From Siphonodentalium dalli (lineage: Eukaryota; Mollusca; Scaphopoda; Gadilida; Siphonodentaliidae): a stretch of 64,000 bases of DNA. Positions 36,001 through 45,855 of the stretch are shown here, piece by piece. The stretch covers positions 129,279,989 to 129,343,988 of the forward strand of contig CP136068.1 of assembly GCA_032622095.1 (NCBI GenBank), read 5' to 3'. A program made the position numbers and the translations under genes. Position 1 is the stretch's first letter; every line of letters starts with the position of its first letter. The notes under the pieces are model-generated. The model was not told the origin of the DNA, ran no database searches, and saw only the letters and a list, made by a program, of their open reading frames with translations.

Positions 36001-36856
36001 CCAGACCGCTACTGGAGTTTGTTTTTTTATATCTTTGAACATTATCATTTATGGTGTCTCTGACGATATTTTTATATTCTTCTCTAAAAAGCAAGGAGTT
36101 GTTGAACTTCCAGAATCCGCGTCCTTGTTTGATATTATTTATTCTAAGTTCTAGAGTAGTTATCGAATGATCGGTTCGATAGCCCGGAAGTATATCCAAT
36201 GTATCAGTAACGAGAGTAAGGAGGTCTGATGACATAAGAAAAAAGTCAAGTCTCGCCATTTTTAATGGGGACGTTCTGCGCCATGTAAAACGCTTCATTG
36301 TTGGGTTTATAAGACGCCATGGGTCGATTAAACCATGAGCATGTGACATGGCCTCTACTTCGGTTTTTGCTTGAGTATTATTAGTATGTAGATAATTGTA
36401 TGTGTCAAGGTTTTGGTCCTGGACTAGATTCCAGTCCCCGCATATTATCACCTGAGTGTTCCCAATGGAGGCAATTTTATCGTTAATCGTTTTATAGAAT
36501 TTTGGATCGTCATCGTTTGGTCCGTAAATAACTGTAAGGGTAATGCGAATTTCCTCTAACGAGACATCTAAAATAATATAGTTACCATTTTTGTCTTGTA
36601 TGGAATCGTGTAATTCAAATTGAAACGAATTTCTAAACAGTATGGCCACGCCTCTCGATTGCGATTTATAAGAAGAAAATTTGCACTCATACCCCCATTC
36701 GGATCTTATAATGTTCTCTTGGTCTTTCGTAAAGTGTGTGTCTTGAAGACAGTATATAGAACCATTGATAGACTTGAGGTGATCGAACACATCCCGTCTT
36801 TTCTGTCTCTGATTCAACCATCGGCAGTTCATTGATACGATCTTAATGGTTGACAT
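33074..36856 (-). CDS. LINE ORF2: AP-endonuclease and reverse transcriptase, intact
   Basis: The 1260-residue product would nick target DNA and reverse-transcribe its own RNA. Residues 1-230 are the endonuclease/exonuclease/phosphatase fold: MNCRWLNQ at the start, LQDTHFT (acidic metal ligand), GDWN, RLDFFLMSSD and a terminal TDHS. The reverse transcriptase occupies about 470-770: WRPISLLN, LLIDFEKAFDTISW, SRGCRQGDPVSPYIF and the catalytic YADD at about 710 (codons 34729-34718). A thumb with GGLKM follows. Near 1135 a zf-RVT knuckle reads CNRC-x10-H-x4-C. The endonuclease type, the SGLKANLEKCQIVWLG motif and the zf-RVT tail point to the L1/Tx1 group. The frame has no stop from end to end, so it is recent or still competent. 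The start is the ATG just before the endonuclease. No host gene is associated. Confidence 0.95.
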   Translation of the reverse strand: MSTIKIVSMNCRWLNQRQKRRDVFDHLKSINGSIYCLQDTHFTKDQENIIRSEWGYECKFSSYKSQSRGVAILFRNSFQFELHDSIQDKNGNYIILDVSLEEIRITLTVIYGPNDDDPKFYKTINDKIASIGNTQVIICGDWNLVQDQNLDTYNYLHTNNTQAKTEVEAMSHAHGLIDPWRLINPTMKRFTWRRTSPLKMARLDFFLMSSDLLTLVTDTLDILPGYRTDHSITTLELRINNIKQGRGFWKFNNSLLFREEYKNIVRDTINDNVQRYKKTNSSSGLAPNHFSISDSLFLDALLLDIRGKTIQYSSRLKRQKANDEDKLIQRKGKIEQELATSSAQSTNIMLDDLKYIEIKLQAIRKDKIEGIMTRTNAKYIDEGEKPTKYFLNLEKRQYLSKSINEIRDSNNRKITESVDIIEETKAFYERLYTQTTNINPTSKLSDISAPSLTPTQSHSIEGEITLPELTEALRKMKNGKSPGLDGYTVEFYKIFWNDLNIFVLNALNHAFTKGELSTTQKQGIITLIPKGDKPRMYLKNWRPISLLNISYKLASSCIANRIKSVLRTIINEDQTGFLSGRFIGDNSRLIYDILHETDIHNIPGMLLLIDFEKAFDTISWSFIDECLLKFNFGESNRRWIKTFYTDIRSAVLVNGTISPFFQPSRGCRQGDPVSPYIFLLCAEILAIMVRENKKIKGITLGSTEYKINQYADDTTLILDGNEESLKESLNVLDTFANMSGLKANLEKCQIVWLGAKKDTTGAPIENCDISVRKQFKLLGITYSTDLSQLHTLNFGNKLIEMKAGIEKWKHRALTPLGRIVIIKSTIIPKLVHLFQSLPNPTQTFIDEIDTMLFRFIWNGKRDRIKRSQMCKSYQQGGLKMTKIKEFIEALKITWLRRFTTRHAKWISIAPEIVSDPLFLTYGAKYLESIKDTIINPFWCDVITAWKNLLKKLSSKHSHLMSNTLWNNDNININQYSIDIQEWKRKGVIFVNDLISDNNELPTVARMKEMYDISTNFITIHSINKQLIKLSRLLDQRLSKQQNPLIPGQLSLLLKSIRGCKDFYDILISDKMAKPSSIQKWALELGHNNYQVPWTYTFALPFKSLSDTRLRWFQFRINTRILATKQLLQKMKITSDSNCNRCHMIESISHIFFDCPIVSCFLRTVQCWINTNILDIQLTKCNILFRVSPEKGANIRNIILIILKYYIYKTKFDPIELTLKAFLNELVNRTRMEKIIALRGDRLLNFQEEWGALTKALNNSS

Positions 36857-37519
36857 TATTGGATTCGCGACGTCTATAACTCATCCTGGACCAAACGTAA
36901 CAGTTGTCGACACATTCTAAACAAAGGCTGGTGTACATACATAATAGGTTGGTACATGTATAATACAAGTTGATGTTACATATTGTTTTAAATTTTGAAG
37001 CCGTCTGTATATATGAATAAAATAAACACAAAGACATGTAGCATTGATGATCATAGACATTAATATGACACAGAGCGTTCTGAGAGCATACACCATTCAT
37101 ACGGGGGAGGGGAGGGGATGGGTTAAATGTGGTATGTACATTTGTTTTCGTCCGGTTCTTTCAGCATGCTATTCCCGGTACGCGACCACTGGTCTCGGAA
37201 CTATGTGATTAAGAATTAAGGCATTAAGTTTATTTTATGTTTGATCTTTCCAATTCTATGTAAAGTCGTTATACATGTTCATCATATTCTTGAAATTGCA
37301 CTTCAAAAATAAACTTTTGAAAGCCCGGTACTCAATATGTAGATTATACTAGCGCCCGTGTCTATGGATATAGTGTATATGATCATGTATATATCGGATC
37401 AAAATTAAGGTGCGTATATTTTCGTGTGAGTAAAGAAAGATGTCACGTCTCACTTGGTTACTAAAAACATTGGTTACTAAATATATTGTAATAGGTATAA
37501 ATTTGAAATAATATCGAAA

Positions 37520-39070
37520 TGCCTCATCTCACATTCGTGTGGACATGTATGTGATCAATGAATAATCAAACATTGGGTAATATATAGCGTTGCAGTATAA
37601 TTTGTAATCCATATCATCGGTAGGTTTCATCTCACATGCATGTGGACATATATATGGACAAGTATTTTGGTTCTCGTGTGTGTTTGTTAAACGTTTACTA
37701 GCTACATGGTGCATTATGTTATAAATCGAAATTTGAGTTCATACTAACGATGTACCCCATCTCACATACATGTGGACATGTATATAGGCAAACAATAAAC
37801 ATTTGAACAATATATGCACTATATATAGAGTTGCAGCATAGTTTAAAACCATTCTATATGTATGTTTCAACTCTCATGCATATGGACATGTGTATGGTCG
37901 ATTAATTTAGGTCTCATGTGCGTTTTTAATCAAATGTCGGTCACAAGCCCTACGATATATATCGTTATAAATATATATTTGAAATCATAATATCATTAAG
38001 TCCATTATCATAGACATGTAAACATGTATATGATACAGCATTGGGAAATGCATTTGTGATATTCCTCCTAGCGTTACAATAGTAATTAATTCCATATGAT
38101 CAATACGTGTAATCTCACATGCATATGGGCATGTGTATGATCGACCACCATGTATCATGTTAAAACATAGAACAAGTATTGGTTAATGTGTCTACGATAT
38201 CAATTCAATATAACTTAAAAATTATCGCAACATTACGATTCTCCTCACATGCATGTGGACATCAATCATTGTATGGTTTAACTAGGTTTACGATATAACG
38301 TTGCAATGAAAATAAAAATTAAAAAAAAACATAACATGTGTGCCTCCCATCGCATGCACGTGGATATTTGAAGTATATTAGTCGATGTACGTGCATGCTA
38401 TATATACATGTACAGCAATTACTTGGTGTACGTGTATGCTATACATACATGTACAGCGCTGATACATATTTGAAGTATATTAGTCGATGTACGTGCATGC
38501 TATAGATACATGTACAGCAATTATTTGGTGTATGTGCATGCTATAGATACATGTACAGCAATTATTTGGTGTATGTGTATGCTATATATACACGTACAGC
38601 GCTGATACCTCACATTATTGGTATCGGTATGCGTCACCTCACATACATGTGGACATGTATATGGTCAATCAACACTCAAACATTGAGTAATGCATGCAAG
38701 ATATATAGCGTTGCACTATAATTTGTAATCCATATCATCGGTAACTGTTCATCTCTCATGCATGTGCATATATCTATGGTCAAGTGTTTTGGTTCTTGTG
38801 TGTGCTTTAATCAAAACATCGGTTACTAGCTACATTATGTTATAAATCGAAATTTGAATTCATACTATCGGTATATCCATCTCACATACAAGTGGACATG
38901 TATATCTTCAAACAACAAACATTTTAGCAATACATGTACCATGTTGCAATTCAGTTTAATATACATGTACATCACTGTTACAAAAAATAGATTTACGATA
39001 TAGCGTAAATGAAATTGTAAACCATACCATAGGTATACCTCCAATCGCATGCATGTGGATATGTTAATAA
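37520..39070 (-). repeat. Tandem repeats in the LINE 5' region (~105-130 bp units)
   Basis: The core catctcacatgcatgtggaca recurs at about 37523, 37628, 37758, 37868, 38110, 38245, 38345, 38635, 38750, 38878 and 39042, followed by variable sequence containing gcgttgcaatataatttgta. At 38372-38610 a finer ~44-bp repeat (gtacgtgcatgctatatata, catgtacagc) is embedded. Tandem 5' UTR monomers that act as promoters are known in several LINEs; that role here is inference. A (TA)n run lies at 39135-39172. Confidence 0.7.
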
Positions 39071-39131
39071 TATCAATCCATAGGTGTATGCTATATATAT
39101 ATATCTCGCATATATAGATATATACATATCT

Positions 39132-39177
<46 letters not shown>

Positions 39178-39279
39178 CATACACACATACATACACATAT
39201 ACATACAACACAATCACATACATACACATATATATTATATATATCAAATATATGTACACTTTGTCTGTGTCACCTCACA

Positions 39280-40050
39280 TGCGTATATCATGGAGATTAT
39301 TATTTGAAAGTTTGGTGCTAATCAGCGACTAAACAAATTTTTATCAAATTTAGTGCCCACCCACCCCCATCTCTCACCAAAGCAGCACCAATATGACGTC
39401 TTTAAAATCACACGATTAGATTTCTCATATGATGGATAAGAATGTGTATCAATTTGGTGGAAATTGGCGCAAAAAATATTGTGTATCAATGTTGGTGCCC
39501 CTCTCTCTTTCAGTGCACCCCTGGCTCGAATGACGCCACTTTTGGCAGCTTTAAGCCACGTCATTAGACACCTCATACCATGGGGAATAATTTGTATAAG
39601 TTTCGTGGCAATCGGCGACTAAACCAATTCTTTTCAGATTTAGTACCCCCCCCCACCACCCCCCCCACAACGACACCAATTTGGCGTCTTTAAATCACAC
39701 AATAAGATTCCTTGTATCATGGAGAAGATATCAGAAGAATGTGCATCAATTTGGTGGAATTCGGCGCTAAAATTATTTTTGATCAATTTTGTGCCCCTCT
39801 CCCATTCCGGACATCCCTGACGCGAACGGCGCGACTTTTGACTTACCACAACATTAGATTCCTCATATCATTGGAATGATTATATATAAGTTTGGTGGCA
39901 ATCGGCGACAATTTGTTTTCTGTCCCTCCCCCTTTTCTGCCCCTGACAACAACGGCGTCACTTTAGAAAATTCTAACCCTCGCCATTATCTTTCTCGTAA
40001 AAAGTTACCCCTACTAGACCTCTTTTGTGCCATCTAGGTGGTCCCCTGTG
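39280..40050 (+). repeat. ~150-bp tandem array, right part
   Basis: Continuation of 31645-32690 with the same landmarks (tttggtggcaatcggcgac, cccctctccc, gcgccacttttgac, ttagattcctcatatcat). The last unit runs into acagacagacagaca and (AT)n. Confidence 0.75.
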
Positions 40051-40105
40051 AATTTCTATAGAACACAGACAGACAGACAGACATACCAATATATATATAT
40101 ATATA

Positions 40106-41188
40106 CTAGAAGGTGACCGGACTTCGTCCGGGCTTTGACCTTGAATAGTCCATTTTGAAGGTCAAGGTCAAGTGGGGTCACGATTTGACCAGTCCAAACA
40201 CTGCCCGGACAAAAGTACCCGACAAACGTGCCCGTCGAAATCCATCCGGTTTTACCCGATTTGACCTTGAATTGATCATTTTGAAGGTCAGGTCGGGGTC
40301 ACGACTCAACCTGCCCAAAACACTCAGTGGACAAAAGTAACCCCACGTATCAAATGTCGTCGAAATCCCATCAAAATTCGCGATTTGACCTTGAATTGAC
40401 CCGATTTCAAGGTCACGTCGCACGGCAAATGAATAGGCTTATGAGACTCCCCGGCCGAAAGTACCCACACATACCAAGTTACATCGAAATCGAAAGGTCA
40501 AGTGGGGTCACGATTTGACCAGTCCAAAACATCCAGTGGACAAAAGTATCCCTACGAATCACATTTCATCTAAGTACCCGACAAACGTGCCCGTCGAAAT
40601 CCATCCGGTTCTACCCGATTTGACCTTCAATTGATCATTTTGAAGGTCAAGGTCAGGTCGGGGTCACGATTTGACCCGTCCAAAACACCCAGTGGACAAA
40701 AGTAACCCTACGTATCAAATTTCATCGAAATCCCATCAAAATTGGCGATTTGACCTTGAAATGACCCGAGTTCAAGGTCAAGGTCACGTCGCACGGGCAA
40801 ATGAATATGCTTATGAGACTCCCCATACGAAAGTACCCCCCACATACCAAGTTTCATCGAAATCCCGTGATATTCGGGCGTTTGATCTTGAAATGCCCCG
40901 ATTTCAAATTCAAGGTCACGTCGCACGGGCAAATTAATAGGTTTATGCCACTCCCCGGCAGAAGGTACCCCCACATACCAAGTTTCATCGAAATCCCGTG
41001 ATATTCGGGCGTTTGACCTTGAAATTATCCGATTTCAAGATCAAGGTCACGTCGCACGGGCAAATTAATAGGCCCATGTCACCGAAAATACCCCCACATA
41101 CCAAGTTTCATCAAAATCGGGTCGGCCGTTTTCGAGTTCATCGATTACACACAAACAAACAAACAGATCTTCCAAAATATATAATAGA
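40106..41188 (-). mobile_element. Helitron-like element, first of three in tandem (1083 bp)
   Basis: On the minus strand it starts TCTATTATATATTTTGG and ends with the perfect hairpin CCGGAC-gaa-GTCCGG, tcacctt, CTAG, followed by T. The inside has repeats of ttcaaggtcaaggtcacgtc and cccacataccaagtttcatc, about 110-120 bp apart. Its 5' TC abuts the CTAG of the next element exactly. No Rep/helicase ORF. Confidence 0.85.
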
Positions 41189-41961
41189 CTAGAAGGTGAC
41201 CCGACTTCGTCCGGGCTTTGACCATGAATTGTCCATCTGGAAGGTCAAGGTCAAGTGGGGTCACGATTTGACCAGTCCAAAACATTGCCCGGACAAAAGT
41301 ACCCGACAAACGTCCCCGTCGAAATCCATCCGGTTCTACCCGATTTGACCACGTGCCCGTCGAAATCCATCCGGTTTTACCCGATTTTACCTCGAATTGA
41401 TCATTTTGAAGGTCAATGTGAGGTCGGGGTCACGATATGACCCGTCCAAAACACTCAGTGGACAAAAGTAACCCCATGTATAAAATTTCGTCGAAATCCC
41501 ATCAAAATTGGCGATTTGACCTTGAATTGACCCGATTTCAAAGTCAAGGTCACGTCGCACGGGAAATGAATATGCTTATGAGACTCCCCGTACGAATGTA
41601 CCCCCACATACCAAGTTTCATCGAAATCCCGTAATACTCGGGCGTTTGACCTTGAAATGATCCGATTTTAAGGTCAAGGTCACGTCGCACGGGGAAATGA
41701 ATATGCTTATGAGACTCCCCGTACGAAGATACCCCCACATACCAAGTTTCATCGAAATCCCGTGATATTCGGGCGTTTGACCTTGAAATACCCGATTTTA
41801 AGGTCACGTCGCACGGACAAATTAATAGGCCTATGCCCGTTCCCGGCCGAAAACACCCCCACATACAAAGTTTCATCGAAATCGAGTCGGCCGTTTTCGA
41901 GTTCATCGCGAACACACACACAGACACACAGACAGACAGATCTTCCAAAATATATAATAGA
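41189..41961 (-). mobile_element. Helitron-like element, second of three in tandem (773 bp)
   Basis: Same family as 40106-41188: hairpin gcccggac-gaa-gtcgggt, caccttctag at its 3' end, and TCTATTATATATTTTGG at its 5' end (41961). It shares the tcaaggtcacgtcgcacggg repeats. It is joined without a spare base to both neighbours. Confidence 0.85.
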
Positions 41962-42333
41962 CTAGCCGATGAGCCCGACGTTGTCCGGGCTATTCAAAAA
42001 CCAAATTTCAAGTCGATAGCTCCACCCGTTTCCGAGATCTCGTCTGCGCATGCTCGAAGCTGGCGTCGCACGGGCTCGGCGACCCGATAAAATTCGTATA
42101 CGGGGCAAGATACATTCACATAGCAAATTTCAAGTCGATAGCTCCACCCGTTTCCGATATCTCGTCTGCGCATGCGCGAAGCGGGCGCCGCACGGGCTCG
42201 CCAATACGACAACGTCGACCGCCTGGTCAAACTACACACACGTACCAAGTTTCGTCCCGATCGGTCGTGAATCGTAGATTTGTATAAATGACAGACAAAC
42301 ATACAGACAGACAGATGTCTTCAAAATATATAT

Positions 42334-42337
<4 letters not shown>
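41962..42337 (-). mobile_element. Helitron-like element, third of three in tandem (376 bp)
   Basis: Different internal family, the same as 23457-23970. The minus-strand 5' end is TCTCATATATATTTTGAAGAC and the 3' end is hairpin agcccggacaa-cgtcgggct then CTAG|T, where the T is the first base of the second element. Two ~115-bp internal repeats instead of three. Confidence 0.85.

Positions 42338-42386
<49 letters not shown>
42338..42386. repeat. (AT)n microsatellite
   Basis: An uninterrupted alternating AT run between the third Helitron and the long palindrome. Confidence 0.9.
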
Positions 42387-42388
<2 letters not shown>

Positions 42389-42524
42389 ATTGAAGAAATT
42401 AAACATGGTCCGAGAATCCATCCGAGAACCAAACTGTGAATGTGCTCTTAAGCTTAAGAGCACATTCACAGTTTGGTTCTCGGATGGATTCTCGGACCAT
42501 GTTTAATTTCTTCAATCAATATAT
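42381..42524. repeat. Perfect 144-bp palindrome, no spacer
   Basis: The 72-bp left arm (42381-42452, starting atatattgattgaag) is exactly complementary to 42453-42524. The centre is ctcttaag|cttaagag. Not one mismatch was found over the full length. ORFs called on both strands with the same peptide start (MVLGWILGPC) are a consequence of it. Confidence 0.95.
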
Positions 42525-42534
42525 CTAACTGCAC

Positions 42535-42725
42535 GCATGTTCTCTTTCTTTTTATTCATATATATATATATTTATACATGTACGTTATATATATATCTCT
42601 CTCTCTCTCTCTTCATGTTGATTATCTAGTATTGCTCAGACATTTCAACTATCCGCATTCATAATCACTACATTGACTGTAACACTTGAAATTAGTCCCT
42701 TTCCAAGTTGAGCTACAGTGTCATT
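42535..42725 (+). repeat. Tail of the split AGCTCAAC-type element, with microsatellites
   Basis: (TA)n and (TC)n tracts at 42558-42612 are followed by tcatgttgattatctagtat, gctcagacatttcaac and ccaagttgagctacagtgtc, which is the family tail as at 45185-45325. It completes the element begun at 27888. Confidence 0.7.
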
Positions 42726-42729
42726 TCAT

Positions 42730-43105
42730 TTTATAATATGCTTGGCTTCTGATGAGGAAAAAATTGCACTGAAAAAATTAAACTTTCAAGGGGGAACTTC
42801 CATTTTAGGTGTTAAAATACGTCATGTAAATTCATTGAATTATTTTAAGTATACTTTACACCGATGATAAACTGAAATTCTAATTGTGTAATGTATATTT
42901 TCCTTTGATCACTAAATACTCACCGACGAGTAGTTCACGCAGAGCATGTTGAACTTATTATTATCAGAAATCCCATATATTCTGCACTTGTAAACACACC
43001 TCCAGAGGAATAATAGTCCAGTCCAAGTATACTTTTATAAATGAATGGGAGAATCCAGTTAGGTATAAAAGGGATATACACTCAAATTAAATATCTTTTT
43101 TTCAG
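42730..43105 (+). other. Intron sequence upstream of the TIR-like exon
   Basis: No repeat recognised. It ends in atatctttttttcag, a strong polypyrimidine tract and acceptor at 43105. Confidence 0.6.
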
Positions 43106-43582
43106 ATGCTGACTGGGCCTTAACAAAACCAACAAAGAAGAAAAGAGTATTTATATCAGGTGTGCACATGGCCAATGATATCAATGACGATAATGAAATC
43201 ACAAAAATTATTAAAAAAATCACCTTTATACTCACTGATGCTGGGCATAGCTGCACTGGACCAATCGGAGAGAGACAGCGGTCAGAGAATGAGGAATTTG
43301 ACTATTCTGATGAGGAATTCGGAAATTGCGATAAATATTTATACATTCTGGTCGGCAATGGCCCCAAGGATAGAAACTTTGAATTACATCTTCTATTGTC
43401 CGTGATCAAGTGTCACGAAAGGCAGCGCATAGACATCATCATAGCAAAGGATAATATTAATACATTCATCAGAGATTTTACACCTTCTAATCCACTGCTA
43501 TCAGAGGAAGTGTGTATTCAGATAGATACTAGTATATATGGTCGCATCGATTATGCTAACAGAATACTGGATCATGTAAATG
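43106..43582 (+). CDS. TIR-like domain exon of a putative TIR-STING gene
   Basis: A 477-nt exon between acceptor atctttttttcag and donor gtaagt, phase 1 in and 1 out, fully open in that phase. The product starts ADWALTKPTKKKRVFISG. RVFISG (43144-43161) matches the first beta strand and box 1 of TIR domains. Then come EITKIIKKITFILTDAGHSC (alpha A), CDKYLYILVGNGPKDRNFEL (strand D and the following helix) and RQRIDIIIAKDN (strand E). The Glu of NFELHLLLS (codon 43381-43383) sits where TIR NADases keep their catalytic Glu. TIR domains cleave NAD+ or act as signalling scaffolds. The next good exon downstream in the same phase encodes the start of STING, matching the TIR-STING order known in bivalves. 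A SEFIR or other flavodoxin-like fold is the main alternative. Confidence 0.6.
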
Positions 43583-43687
43583 GTAAGTTGTAATGATAGA
43601 CCATTTCATTATTATCAACATCTCAATAATAAAGATGCATCACTTGTTTAAAACCTCACATTGTTATTTTCCCCCAAAATCCCTTTT

Positions 43688-45330
43688 TTGCTCAACTTTA
43701 CTTTGTAATGTTTGAGCTCTTGCCATGGGTTGGTAACCGTTGTCCACGTCGATATGTGCATTGTAAGCTGATTGTCGTGCAATGTGCGTGGATACGCCCG
43801 TCAACAGTTTTCATTAGCAAAGGCTACAATTCGTACCTTTGGTCGGATCATTGTGAAATTTGTCATGGCTTTTGACATTGACATTTAGGTGGGAACTAGT
43901 TCAGCAAAAACCATGACTGCCAGCGGCCATCTTTCATTTCAAAATTCAATCCATTAGCATGGGCTACAGGCCGTACCATAGGTCAGATCATCATGAAATT
44001 TGTCATGGATGTTAAAATTGACATGTAGATGGGAGCGAGTAATTTTGGGGTCATTCGGCAATAAAACATGGCGGCTGGCCGCCATCTTGGAGTTTACTCT
44101 TTGCATGACTAAATCCTTTGGAATGGGCTACAAGTCGTACCTTTTTATGGATAATTATGTCATTTGTCATGGCTGTTGACATTGACATGTAGATGGGATC
44201 GAGTCATTTTGAGGTCAATCGGCCAAAAAAAATGGCCATCTTGGATTCAAAATTCAATCCATTAGCATGGGCTACAGGCCGTACCATAGGTCAGATCATC
44301 ATGAAATTTGTCATGGATGTTACAATTGACATGTAGATGGGAGCGAGTAATTTTGGGGTCATTCGGCAATAAAACATGGCGGCTGGCCGCCATCTTGGAG
44401 TTTACTCTTTGCATGACTAAATCCTTTGGCATGGGGTACAAGTCGTACCTTTTTATGGATCATTATGTCATTTGTCATGGCTGTTGACATTGACATGTAG
44501 ATGGGATCGAGTCATTTTGAGGTCAATCGGCCAAAAAAAATGGCCATCTTGGATTCAAAATTCAATCCATTAAATTAGCATGGGCTACAGGCCGGATTGT
44601 TCGTCTGATCGTCATGAAATTTGTCATCGATCTTAATATTGACATGTAGATGGGTACGAGTCATTTTGGGGTCATTCGGCCTTAAAACATGGCTGCCGTT
44701 GCCATCTTCGATTTTACTCTTTACATGACTAAATTCTTGGGCACAACCTACAGACCACATCCCTCATCTGATAATCACCGAACTTCATATTGATCATCGG
44801 GATGATGGGAGCCGTCAAAGTTTTCTGAATTTCGTTGACAAACATGGCCACCTGCAGCCATCTTGGATTTTACTATTTGTGTTACTAAATCCTTTGGTAG
44901 ACCCGGCCTATTGATGCCACCCTACTTGTCCGATCGTCACTAAACTTCACATGGATCTTCGGGATGACTGCAAGAAATTTTGTTAAAAAACATGCCACCT
45001 TCATACATTTTGGATTTTACTCTTTGCATGACTAACTCCTATGGGACACCCTGCAGTCCACTTCCGTCTTCTGATCATCACCAAACTTCATCTTGATCTT
45101 GATATTGATCTACTAGATGGGAGCTATCAAATGTTTTTTAAATTGCATTGGATAAAATGGCCGCCAGTGGCCATATTGGATACTTTATATATATCTTCAT
45201 GTTGATATTTAGTATTACTTAGACATTTCAACTTTCAGCATTCCTAATCGCTCCATTGACTGTAACACGTGAAATTTATCCACTCACCAAGTTGATCTAC
45301 AGTGTCACTGACAGTTTCATTTTAGAGGAT
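43688..45330 (+). repeat. AGCTCAAC-type element, complete copy
   Basis: Head gctcaactttactttgtaat at about 43688; tail ccaagttgatctacagtgtcactg at about 45300. Units 43957-44264 and 44265-44572 are nearly identical (308-bp period), a recent tandem duplication inside an otherwise diverged element. Not coding. Confidence 0.8.
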
Positions 45331-45339
45331 TATAGATAT

Positions 45340-45855
45340 AAATGAGCTGTGTCTATCCGACCATCCTAAATATTTCTTTTGTCGAGATGATAAATTAAAT
45401 ATTATTTAACAGAATTTCACCACACTTGGGGTGTGGTGTTTATTTGAGAAAGTACCGATCAAGTTCAAATGTGGTTCCACTCCAACCATTTCTGAGCTAT
45501 ACCCCATTTCGGCTTGGAATTTGCTGTTTATTTTTTTTGTCTGGATGATGACTTAATTTAAAACTAAAGTATTCAATCAAATTTCATGAAACTAGGTATG
45601 TGGCCTTCATATGAGAAGGTGGTATAGTTTTGACCACCTACTTTGATCAAACAGTTGGAAATATCACGCCTGATACAACATTAGTGGTAAATTTGATTTT
45701 TACTTCAAAAATAGGTTAGAATTGTTTTCATAGTTTGATTTACCAACCAGTATGTTTTTAGACCAATGGTCCGTATTTTCCTACTTCTGGTTAAACTATT
45801 GGACCAAAATGGCTAGATTTGTTAACATTATGGGAGATGTCAGGCTGGCCGGCAA
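45340..45855 (+). repeat. Diverged interspersed repeat, interrupted by a LINE
   Basis: Contains gatgataa-ttaa-ttt, cacacttggggtgtggtgt, atcaagttcaaatgtggttc and gaccaaaatggctagatttg, matching 56820-56970 and 58970-59150. It resumes after the LINE at about 48037 (ttttaactttatggggatgt, caggctggaagtttcc). Not coding. Confidence 0.55.

Larger units (their letters stand above)
32690..39277 (-). mobile_element. Full-length L1/Tx1-type LINE inserted in the 150-bp array
   Basis: The array unit breaks at ttagactcc near 32682 and resumes at tatcatggagatta near 39278, so about 6.6 kb was inserted. In the reading direction it has a ~2.4-kb 5' region made of tandem repeats (39070-37520), the 1260-codon ORF (36856-33074) and a ~380-bp 3' region with AATAAA at 33071-33066. 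There is no ORF1 upstream. Target duplication is not clear. Confidence 0.7.
29805..40105 (-). mobile_element. Putative large Helitron (3' end clear, 5' end inferred)
   Basis: Read on the minus strand, the 3' end is the imperfect hairpin cctgggc-aac-gccggg, then taacactg and CTAG, followed by T. The 5' end is not sharply defined. The best candidate is the cagacagacagacagacata plus (AT)n stretch ending at 40105, directly abutting the next Helitron; it looks like the 5' ends of the neighbouring Helitrons, but the initial TC is not preserved. In between lie a foldback motif, a ~150-bp tandem array (31645-32690 and 39280-40050) and a LINE inserted into that array. No Rep/helicase ORF. Confidence 0.4.
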
